Of a stretch of DNA of 10,476 bases, positions 1 to 6,283 are shown in pieces. The number at the start of each line of letters is the position of its first letter. Positions within the stretch are counted from its first letter, which is position 1. Under the pieces are notes generated by a model. The model was not told the origin of the DNA. It did not search any database and saw nothing but the letters and a program-made list of their open reading frames with translations. Source of the DNA: RGIG4608 sp045606265 (lineage in GTDB: Bacteria > Bacillota > Clostridia > Oscillospirales > CAG-272); the NCBI GenBank assembly GCA_045606265.1, contig JAZURO010000021.1:1-10476 (forward strand). The letters are read 5' to 3'. The position numbers and the translations under genes are program-made.

Positions 1-1138
1 CAATACTGACGATGCAGAGAACGACATTATCGGTCGTGTGTATGAATACTTCTTGAGCAAGTTTGCTCTTGCAGAAGGTAAAGGTAAAGGCGAGTTCTAT
101 ACGCCGAAATGTATTGTTAATTTGATTGCTGAAATGCTTGAACCTTATGACGGCACTCTTTACGATCCTTGTTGTGGTTCGGGCGGTATGTTTGTTCAGT
201 CTATCAAGTTCGTTGAAGCTCATAGCGGAAACAAGAAGAAAGTATCTATTTATGGTCAGGAATATACCAATACCACTTTCAAACTTGCAAAGATGAACTT
301 GGCTATTCGAGGAATCGCCGCCAATCTCGGTGAAATGGCTGCTAATACTTTCTCTAACGACCAACACAAAGATTTGAAAGCAGACTACATTATGGCTAAC
401 CCACCTTTCAATCAGAAAGAATGGAGAGCAGAAAATGAGCTGATTGATGATCCTCGTTGGAACGGCTACGAAGTGCCGCCTACAAGCAACGCAAACTACG
501 GTTGGATTTTGAACATTGTATCTAAGCTCTCTCAAAACGGTGTAGCAGGCTTCTTGCTTGCTAACGGTGCATTGTCAGATGATGGAACTGAGTTGAAGAT
601 TAGAGAGCAGCTTATTAGAAACAATCTCGTTGAAGCGATTATCATTCTTCCAAGAAGCCTTTTCTATACAACTGACATTAGCGTTACGCTTTGGATTCTC
701 AACAAGAATAAGAAGGCTCGTGTTGTTGAGCAGAATGGAGAACTGAAACGCTATCGTAACAGAGAAAAAGAAATCCTCTTTATGGATCTTCGTCAAATGG
801 GCAGTCCTTACGAAAAGAAGTATGTAGAACTGACCGAAGAAGATAGAGCAAAGGTTACTTCCGTATATCACGCTTGGCAACAAGAAGGTTATGAAGAAAC
901 CTATCAGGATGTACCGGAGTTCTGTTATTCAGCATCTTTTGAAGAAGTTGAACAGAAAGGCTTTACTCTTGTTCCGAGCCGTTACATTGAGTTTGTCAAC
1001 AGAGATGAGAACATCGACTTTGATACTAAGATGAAAACTCTGCAAGGAGAATTGAAAGAACTTCTCGTTGCTGAAGAAAAGTCCAAAGCCGACCTTCTTG
1101 CAGTCTTTAAGGAGTTGGGTTATGAAATCGAATTATGA
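1..1138 (+). CDS. hsdM: Type I restriction-modification DNA methyltransferase subunit HsdM (5' partial)
   Basis: This is the modification subunit of a type I R-M complex. With HsdS it transfers a methyl group from S-adenosylmethionine to the N6 of adenine in the target sequence. The reading frame is open to the left edge, with the first full codon at base 2, so the gene is cut by the window. About 378 residues are visible; the family is usually about 490-530, so roughly the first quarter is missing. Seen directly: the family stretch around the GRVYEYFLSKFA segment (bases 32-67), the GEFYTP motif (89-106), the SAM-binding motif DPCCGSGG (164-187) and the catalytic NPPF motif (398-409), which marks N6-adenine methylases. 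The C-terminus is a charged helix, probably coiled-coil, that in this family contacts HsdS. The GTG at 38 is not the start, because conserved sequence continues upstream in frame. The gene overlaps hsdS by 17 nt, which suggests translational coupling. Confidence 0.96.
   Translation, partial: NTDDAENDIIGRVYEYFLSKFALAEGKGKGEFYTPKCIVNLIAEMLEPYDGTLYDPCCGSGGMFVQSIKFVEAHSGNKKKVSIYGQEYTNTTFKLAKMNLAIRGIAANLGEMAANTFSNDQHKDLKADYIMANPPFNQKEWRAENELIDDPRWNGYEVPPTSNANYGWILNIVSKLSQNGVAGFLLANGALSDDGTELKIREQLIRNNLVEAIIILPRSLFYTTDISVTLWILNKNKKARVVEQNGELKRYRNREKEILFMDLRQMGSPYEKKYVELTEEDRAKVTSVYHAWQQEGYEETYQDVPEFCYSASFEEVEQKGFTLVPSRYIEFVNRDENIDFDTKMKTLQGELKELLVAEEKSKADLLAVFKELGYEIEL
1109..1114 (+). promoter_or_regulatory. 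Ribosome binding site of hsdS, inside the end of hsdM
   Basis: AAGGAG lies 7 nt before the ATG at 1122 and fixes the hsdS start there. The longer in-frame start at 1068 would add 18 residues that merely read the hsdM coding region in another frame and has no comparable site. Confidence 0.8.
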
Positions 1139-2288
1139 TCTTTTGGGCAACCACATCCGTTTGATTGATAACCGCAACAAAGATCTTGTTACTGAGCAAG
1201 TTTTGGGTATTAACATCGACAAGTTCTTTATGCCCTCTGTTGCTAATGTTATCGGAACGGATTTGAGTAAATATAAGTTAATACAAAAAGGCAACTTCGC
1301 TTGTAATCCTATGCACGTTGGTCGTGATGAGCGACTTCCCGTTGCACTCTATTCAGATGACGAGCCTGCAATCGTTTCTCCTGCATACTTTATGTTTGAG
1401 ATAAAGGACACGACCGTGCTTAATGCAGACTTTTTGATGATGTGGTTTCGTAGACCTGAATTTGACAGAATTTGTTGGTTACATACAGACGGAAGTGTTC
1501 GTGGCGGTATTACTTGGGATGATATTTGCCGAATGGAGATACCCGTGCCACCAATGGGTGAGCAAATAGAAATCGTTAAGAGCTATCAAGCGATTACCGA
1601 TAGAATTGCTCTCAAGAAGCAGATAAATGATAATTTAGAAGCGACTGCTATGGCTATTTTCAAGTCTTGGTTCATTGATTATGAACCATTTGAACTTGAT
1701 GAAGAAGGTTTACCTATCGGTTGGAAGAAAACCACGCTTGAGAAGAAACTGACAACTTCTACTCAAAGTGTAAATCCTCAAAAATTGCAGGATGATTATG
1801 TATGGCATTATAGTATTCCTGCTTTTGATAATGAGAAACTACCAACGATGGATATTCCAACGAGCATTTTAAGCAACAAATATCTTGTTCCGGAAAATGC
1901 GATCTTAGTTTCAAAGCTAAATCCTGACACCAAGAGAATTTGGCGCACTCTGTCTTGTTTTGAGGATGCAATTTGCTCAACAGAGTTTATTGTTTTTTCT
2001 CCTAAGGAGCCAAGTCACAGAGCGTTTTATTTCTTGATGTTCAACACTAAAAGTTTTATAGACTTCTTAGTGAGCAATGCTACCGGATCAACAAACAGTC
2101 GTATGCGTGTTAAGCCTGCATCTTCGTTAGATTTTGAGTTCATTTGTCCTGACACAACTGTTATTGATGATTTTTGTAATAAGGTAGAGCCTTTATTAAC
2201 CGAAATCGAGAAGAATACACTTGAAATCAGAAAATTGAATGAACTTAAACCTTTTGCGGTTGCAAAAATGATGACATCAAGCCGCTAA
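1122..2288 (+). CDS. hsdS: Type I restriction-modification specificity subunit HsdS
   Basis: HsdS recognises the bipartite DNA target and holds the HsdM and HsdR subunits. The 388-aa product is a normal length for the family. The layout is classic. Target recognition domain 1 covers about residues 5-142. A central conserved helical spacer covers about 143-190; it contains PPMGEQ and ends in IFKSWFIDYEPF. Target recognition domain 2 runs from about G200-W201 to 345. A C-terminal conserved helix pair covers about 347-388. The two half-site recognition domains look unlike each other, so an asymmetric bipartite site is expected; the site itself cannot be read from the sequence. The ATG at 1122 is chosen because of its AAGGAG site 7 nt upstream. 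The gene overlaps hsdM by 17 nt. The stop codon lies inside a hairpin at 2284-2301. I saw no second hsdS, recombinase or inverted hsdS fragment, so phase-variable shuffling is not supported within this window. Confidence 0.95.
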   Translation: MKSNYDLLGNHIRLIDNRNKDLVTEQVLGINIDKFFMPSVANVIGTDLSKYKLIQKGNFACNPMHVGRDERLPVALYSDDEPAIVSPAYFMFEIKDTTVLNADFLMMWFRRPEFDRICWLHTDGSVRGGITWDDICRMEIPVPPMGEQIEIVKSYQAITDRIALKKQINDNLEATAMAIFKSWFIDYEPFELDEEGLPIGWKKTTLEKKLTTSTQSVNPQKLQDDYVWHYSIPAFDNEKLPTMDIPTSILSNKYLVPENAILVSKLNPDTKRIWRTLSCFEDAICSTEFIVFSPKEPSHRAFYFLMFNTKSFIDFLVSNATGSTNSRMRVKPASSLDFEFICPDTTVIDDFCNKVEPLLTEIEKNTLEIRKLNELKPFAVAKMMTSSR

Positions 2289-2301
2289 ATTATCATTTAG
2301 C
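2284..2301 (+). other. Perfect 7-bp hairpin over the hsdS stop codon
   Basis: GCTAAAT, then the loop TATC, then ATTTAGC form an exact inverted repeat. The hsdS stop TAA (2286-2288) is in the left arm. No T-run follows, so it is not a standard intrinsic terminator. It may mark the 3' end of the hsdMS segment as an RNA stability or processing element; that role is inference. Confidence 0.5.
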
Positions 2302-2306
2302 AAAGA

Positions 2307-2323
2307 GTCGCCTTATGTGCGAC
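2307..2323 (+). other. Second small hairpin between hsdS and hsdR
   Basis: GTCGC (2307-2311) and GCGAC (2319-2323) are exact inverted arms around a 7-nt loop. The hairpin begins 5 nt after the previous one ends. It is GC-rich for its surroundings but short, and is followed by CTAAAATAG rather than a T-run. It could slow transcription or be processed, or it could be chance. Confidence 0.35.
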
Positions 2324-2344
2324 CTAAAATAGACACATAAATAG

Positions 2345-2350
2345 TATAAT
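2345..2350 (+). promoter_or_regulatory. Possible -10 box for an internal hsdR promoter
   Basis: A perfect TATAAT hexamer lies 43 nt before the hsdR start, in the only long gap of the R-M part of the operon. At the expected 17-nt spacing the sequence is ACCTAA, which is not a -35 box, and there is no TG extension. This AT-rich gap could produce the hexamer by chance, so the promoter call is weak. Confidence 0.25.
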
Positions 2351-2392
2351 CTATTCAGGGTTCACGCAGACCTTGAAGAACGGAGTGATACG

Positions 2393-5300
2393 ATGACGAA
2401 CTTTAACGAACACGCATTAGAAATGTCAATAATGCAGTTATTCCAAGATGAAGGCTACGAATACATAAGTGGCGACAAAATCCATAGAGAAAGAACAGAG
2501 GTACTTCTTGTAGATGATCTCAAGCAATACCTTTACTCTCGTTATGCCAAAGATGGTATTACACCGAGCGAGGTGGATAGTATTATCCTTACGCTTCGCA
2601 ATACTTCCGGTACTCTTTATGAAGCCAACAAAGCTATCTATAAAATGATTTGTGATGGCTTTATCTTCAACCGAGAGGACAGAAGCCAAAAGGATATATT
2701 CATTGAACTGATTGACTTTGAAAACCCTGAAAACAACATTTTCAAAGCGGTAAATCAGTTTGAAATTGTTGGTATGAATAATCAAATGCGAATCCCTGAC
2801 GGAATCGTATTTGTAAACGGTATTCCCGTTGTTGTGCTTGAGTTCAAGAGTGCAATCAAAGAGAATACTACCATTATGGATGCCTACACCCAACTTACAG
2901 TTCGTTATCGCCGTGACATTCCTGAGATTTTTAAGTATAACGCTTTTGTCGTAATTAGTGACGGAGCAAATAACAAATATGGCTCTCTGTTTAGTCCGTA
3001 TGACTTTTTCTATGCGTGGAGAAAAATCGGTGCGGATGATGTTGAACTTGACGGTATCAACTCTCTTGTAACAATGATGAAGGGATTGTTTTGCAAAGAA
3101 CGTCTGCTTGCAGTTATCAAGGATTTTATATATTTCCCTGATGCTTCTGATAAAGACTTGAAGATTGTGTGTCGCTATCCTCAGTTCTTTGCTACATATA
3201 AGCTCTTTGAAAATATCAAGGAACATTTACGCCCTGAAGGTGACGGTAAGGGTGGTACATACTTTGGAGCAACGGGTTGTGGCAAGAGTTACACAATGAT
3301 GTTCCTTACCCGTATGCTGATGAAAAGCAAGTATTTTCGTTCTCCAACCATTCTGATTATTACCGACCGAACAGACCTTGATGACCAATTATCGAAGCAG
3401 TTTGTCGGCTCTAAAAAATACATCGGTGATGATACAGTCGTGAGTATTGAGTCCCGTGAAAAACTCCGCAAGGAGCTTCAAGGCAGAGAAAGCGGCGGCG
3501 TATATCTGACTACTATTCAGAAATTCACCGAAGATCTGCAAATGCTCACCGATAGAAGTAATGTAATCTGCATTTCTGACGAAGCACACAGAAGCCAAAT
3601 CAATCTCGACCAAAAGGTTAAGATTACAGACACGGGCGTAGAAAGAACATACGGTTTTGCAAAGTATTTGCACGACTCTCTCCCTAACGCTACTTATGTT
3701 GGCTTTACGGGAACTCCGGTAGACGCCACTATTGAAGTCTTTGGCGGCGTTGTAGATGCTTATACAATGACCGAAGCAGTCCGTGACGGTATTACTGTCA
3801 ATCTCGTTTATGACGGTCGTGCAGCTCGTGTTACTCTCGATCAGGACAAGATTAGACAGATTGAAGATTACTATGCTCAATGTGAGCAACAAGGGGCAAA
3901 CGAACACCAAATCGAAGAAAGCAAGAAAGCAGTTGCCAATATGGAAGTCATCATTGGCGATCCTGACAGACTTCGTGCCGTTGCCCAAGATTTTATTGAC
4001 CACTACGAAAACCGTGTGGCAGAAGGTGCAACAGTTGAGGGTAAAGCTATGTTCGTTTGTGCCAACCGCAACATTGCCTATGACCTCTACAAGATAATTA
4101 TTGAACTTCGCCCCGAATGGGCAGAAAAGAAAATCTGCGCCGATGGTGCAGAGCTTACCGAAAAAGACAAACGAGAATTAAAGCCTATTGAGAAAATCCG
4201 TATGGTTATGACTCGTAACAAGGATGATGAGCCTGAACTGTACGAAATGCTCGGCACAAAAGAAGATAGAAAGGAACTTGACCGTCAGTTCAAGAACATT
4301 AAGTCCAACTTCAAAATCGCCATTGTCGTTGATATGTGGCTTACGGGATTTGACGTTCCTTCTCTTGACACCATATACATTGACAAACCTATTCAGCAGC
4401 ATACCCTTATTCAGACGATTTCTCGTGTCAATCGTGTATATGAGGGCAAAGATAAGGGTTTGATTGTCGATTATATTGGCATTAAGAAAAATATGAATAT
4501 GGCTCTCAAAAAATACACCAACTTTGAAACAGAAGAATTTGAGGGCGTTGAACAGTCTATCACTATCGTGAAAGACCAATTAGAAGTTCTTGGTCAGATG
4601 TTCCATAACTTCAATAGCAAAGATTTCTTCTATGGCTCTCCGGTAGAACAACTTGCTTGCCTTAACAGAGCCGTTGAGTATGTTCAGCTCACAGAAGAAC
4701 TTGAAAGAAGATTTATGGCAGCAGTAAAGAGAATGAAGCAGGCGTTTAACCTTTGTAGTTCAAGCGACCGCTTCACAGATGACGATAAAGACCATATTGC
4801 ATTTTACTGTGCAGTTCGTTCTATTCTCTTTAAGCTGACTAAGGGTGATGCTCCCGACACGGCACAGATGAATGCAAGAGTTCGTGAGCTTTTAGAGGGT
4901 GCAATTCAGTCTGATGGTATTGAGGAACTGTTTGAAACCGGAAAGCACATCTCTGTTGATATTTTCAGCGATGAGTATATGGATAAGATAAATGCTATCC
5001 AACTTCCGAATACAAAAATCAAGATCCTGCAAAGACTTTTATCTCAAGCTATTGAAGAATACAAGAAAGTCAACCGTATTATGAGCTTGGAGTTTGCGGA
5101 GAGAATGAAACGAGTTGTTGATGAATACAACAATCGCCGCAAGGACGAAGCCTTTGCAAACGAAGTTCTTGATGATGTTGCAGAACAGCTTGCTCAGCTC
5201 TTAGAAGAACTCAAGAAAGAAAAAGACTCTTTCAAGGATATGGGAATTGATTATGAAGAAAAAGCCTTCTACGACATTCTCAGCATCGTTGCAAGAAAAT

Positions 5301-5533
5301 ATGAGTTTGAATATCCTGACGACAAGATGATTGAACTTTCAAAGCGTATTAAACTCATAGTTGACGATAAGGCACGTTACACCGATTGGTCTACTCGTGA
5401 TGACATTAAAGCCAACCTTCAGGTAGATCTTATTCTCTTACTTGATGAGTTTGACTATCCGCCCGTAACGATTGACGATGTTTATAAGGAAGTCTTGGAG
5501 CAGGCTGAAAACTTCAAGAAGTACGCTAACTAA
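2393..5533 (+). CDS. hsdR: Type I restriction endonuclease motor/nuclease subunit HsdR
   Basis: HsdR translocates DNA using ATP and cuts it when the complex meets an unmethylated target. The 1046-aa product is full length for the family. From the N-terminus: a PD-(D/E)xK nuclease domain with D136, E150 and K152 in the pattern D-x13-E-F-K; then an SF2 helicase motor with Walker A GATGCGKS (292-299), DEAH box D396-H399, motif III TGTP (439-442) and motif VI QTISRVNR (674-681). A long helical C-terminal region ends in the usual HsdR assembly domain, with EKAFYDIL near the end. All key catalytic residues are present, so the enzyme should be active. The ATG at 2393 has GGAG 7 nt upstream (2382-2385). 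The gene follows hsdS after a 104-nt gap and precedes the ASCH gene by 20 nt. The gap may allow HsdR to be made at a different level from HsdM and HsdS. Confidence 0.97.
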   Translation: MTNFNEHALEMSIMQLFQDEGYEYISGDKIHRERTEVLLVDDLKQYLYSRYAKDGITPSEVDSIILTLRNTSGTLYEANKAIYKMICDGFIFNREDRSQKDIFIELIDFENPENNIFKAVNQFEIVGMNNQMRIPDGIVFVNGIPVVVLEFKSAIKENTTIMDAYTQLTVRYRRDIPEIFKYNAFVVISDGANNKYGSLFSPYDFFYAWRKIGADDVELDGINSLVTMMKGLFCKERLLAVIKDFIYFPDASDKDLKIVCRYPQFFATYKLFENIKEHLRPEGDGKGGTYFGATGCGKSYTMMFLTRMLMKSKYFRSPTILIITDRTDLDDQLSKQFVGSKKYIGDDTVVSIESREKLRKELQGRESGGVYLTTIQKFTEDLQMLTDRSNVICISDEAHRSQINLDQKVKITDTGVERTYGFAKYLHDSLPNATYVGFTGTPVDATIEVFGGVVDAYTMTEAVRDGITVNLVYDGRAARVTLDQDKIRQIEDYYAQCEQQGANEHQIEESKKAVANMEVIIGDPDRLRAVAQDFIDHYENRVAEGATVEGKAMFVCANRNIAYDLYKIIIELRPEWAEKKICADGAELTEKDKRELKPIEKIRMVMTRNKDDEPELYEMLGTKEDRKELDRQFKNIKSNFKIAIVVDMWLTGFDVPSLDTIYIDKPIQQHTLIQTISRVNRVYEGKDKGLIVDYIGIKKNMNMALKKYTNFETEEFEGVEQSITIVKDQLEVLGQMFHNFNSKDFFYGSPVEQLACLNRAVEYVQLTEELERRFMAAVKRMKQAFNLCSSSDRFTDDDKDHIAFYCAVRSILFKLTKGDAPDTAQMNARVRELLEGAIQSDGIEELFETGKHISVDIFSDEYMDKINAIQLPNTKIKILQRLLSQAIEEYKKVNRIMSLEFAERMKRVVDEYNNRRKDEAFANEVLDDVAEQLAQLLEELKKEKDSFKDMGIDYEEKAFYDILSIVARKYEFEYPDDKMIELSKRIKLIVDDKARYTDWSTRDDIKANLQVDLILLLDEFDYPPVTIDDVYKEVLEQAENFKKYAN

Positions 5534-5537
5534 ATAT

Positions 5538-5544
5538 AGAGAGG
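5538..5544 (+). promoter_or_regulatory. Ribosome binding site deciding the ASCH gene start
   Basis: AGAGAGG is 9 nt before the ATG at 5554. The in-frame ATG at 5545 directly abuts this site and so cannot use it. ASCH proteins typically begin with a short MKAxSxxxPW-like strand, which also favours 5554. Confidence 0.7.
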
Positions 5545-5553
5545 ATGTTGAAA

Positions 5554-6219
5554 ATGAAAGCTATATCGGTTCAGAATCCTTGGTCGCACTTTATAACCAC
5601 AGGTGAAAAAACTATCGAGGTTCGTTCTTGGAATACCGAGCATCGTGGAGATTTGCTGATTTGTAGTAGCTCTGCTCCTAAAATACCCGGTATGATTTCG
5701 GGCTGTGCAGTATGTATTGTTTCTCTTGATGATGTTACACCGTTTAAGAGAAAGCATTTAGAAGCAGCTTGTATGGACGAAATGCCCGAACCTAAATCCT
5801 ATGCGTGGCATTTATCAAATGTTCGTTTAATTAAGCCTTTCCCCGTAAAAGGAAAGTTGAATTTCTATAATGTCGATGACGAACAGATCGTGCAGCTCGT
5901 TGGAGAAAATGGTGAACTGACTGACGAAGAAATCAACTCTGTTTTCAACGAGTATTATATGCCTTTGACTTACAAGTTCAATCAGATCGGTTCTTATTTT
6001 AAGGACACAAACAGCGATACTGTTGTTCGTTGGAGAGTTGGACAAGATGCTTTAGAGTATTATTCAGCATCTTCTAATGAGTGGCAACTTACAGACGAAA
6101 GTTCCGAGTATGAGAAAGCATTTTATGATGGAACTTCTGATTGTTTAGAAGAAATCACGCCTGCACAAGCACATAAGATACTTGATGCTTGGGGTTGTGC
6201 TAAACCATACGGCGAATAA
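5554..6219 (+). CDS. ASCH-domain protein, candidate modified-base or RNA reader
   Basis: The 221-aa product starts with an ASCH domain at about residues 1-105. The opening MKAISVQNPW and the signature GEKTIEVR (G17, K19, E22, R24) are seen, followed by HRGDLLIC and, at the domain end, a YAWHLSNVR-to-GKLNFY stretch. ASCH is a PUA-like fold linked to RNA or nucleotide binding; the substrate here is unknown. As I recall, the E. coli acetylcytidine amidohydrolase YqfB uses Lys-x-x-Thr at this site. Here the corresponding residue is E22, so that activity is not predicted. After a linker, residues about 158-210 look like a separate small domain rich in Trp and Tyr, beginning VRWRV and ending ITPAQAHKIL; I do not recognise its function. 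The gene is 20 nt after hsdR and 64 nt before mcrB on the same strand, so it is probably cotranscribed with both. That placement suggests a defence role, which is inference. Confidence 0.88.
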   Translation: MKAISVQNPWSHFITTGEKTIEVRSWNTEHRGDLLICSSSAPKIPGMISGCAVCIVSLDDVTPFKRKHLEAACMDEMPEPKSYAWHLSNVRLIKPFPVKGKLNFYNVDDEQIVQLVGENGELTDEEINSVFNEYYMPLTYKFNQIGSYFKDTNSDTVVRWRVGQDALEYYSASSNEWQLTDESSEYEKAFYDGTSDCLEEITPAQAHKILDAWGCAKPYGE

Positions 6220-6269
6220 GAAAAAACAAGGGTGTTGTAGGCACGGAAAACCGTTGTACTCATATCCTC

Positions 6270-6275
6270 AAGGAG
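6270..6275 (+). promoter_or_regulatory. Ribosome binding site of mcrB
   Basis: AAGGAG lies 8 nt before the ATG at 6284 and sets the start there. An in-frame ATG at 6182 would add 34 residues, but these overlap the end of the ASCH gene in another frame and look non-protein-like. Confidence 0.8.
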
Positions 6276-6283
6276 AGCAAGTT

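Noticed and set aside
38..1138. Taking the GTG at 38 as the start of hsdM
   Set aside because: In-frame codons back to base 2 encode family-typical sequence leading into GRVYEYFL, so the gene is truncated by the window edge rather than starting at this GTG.
1122..2288. Phase-variable hsdS by inversion or recombinase shuffling
   Set aside because: No second or partial hsdS, no recombinase gene and no long inverted repeats were seen. The gene is intact with both conserved helical regions.
2438..3226. 262-aa open frame on the minus strand inside hsdR
   Set aside because: It lies wholly antisense to clear HsdR nuclease-domain coding sequence and shows no recognisable domain. Long antisense frames are expected opposite genes with this codon use.
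3389..4003. 204-aa minus-strand frame opposite the HsdR motor
   Set aside because: It is the shadow of the DEAH and TGTP region. The protein has no recognisable motif and unusual Ile, Asn and Cys content.
6243..6254. Small inverted repeat ACGG-AAAA-CCGT before mcrB
   Set aside because: A 4-bp stem with a 4-nt loop is within chance expectation and has no T-run or conserved riboswitch-like context.
6220..6283. Separate promoter for mcrB in the gap after the ASCH gene
   Set aside because: The best pairs I could find (for example TTGTAG at 6235 with TACTCA at 6257) match the consensus poorly, so a promoter is not supported. Only the AAGGAG site is clear.
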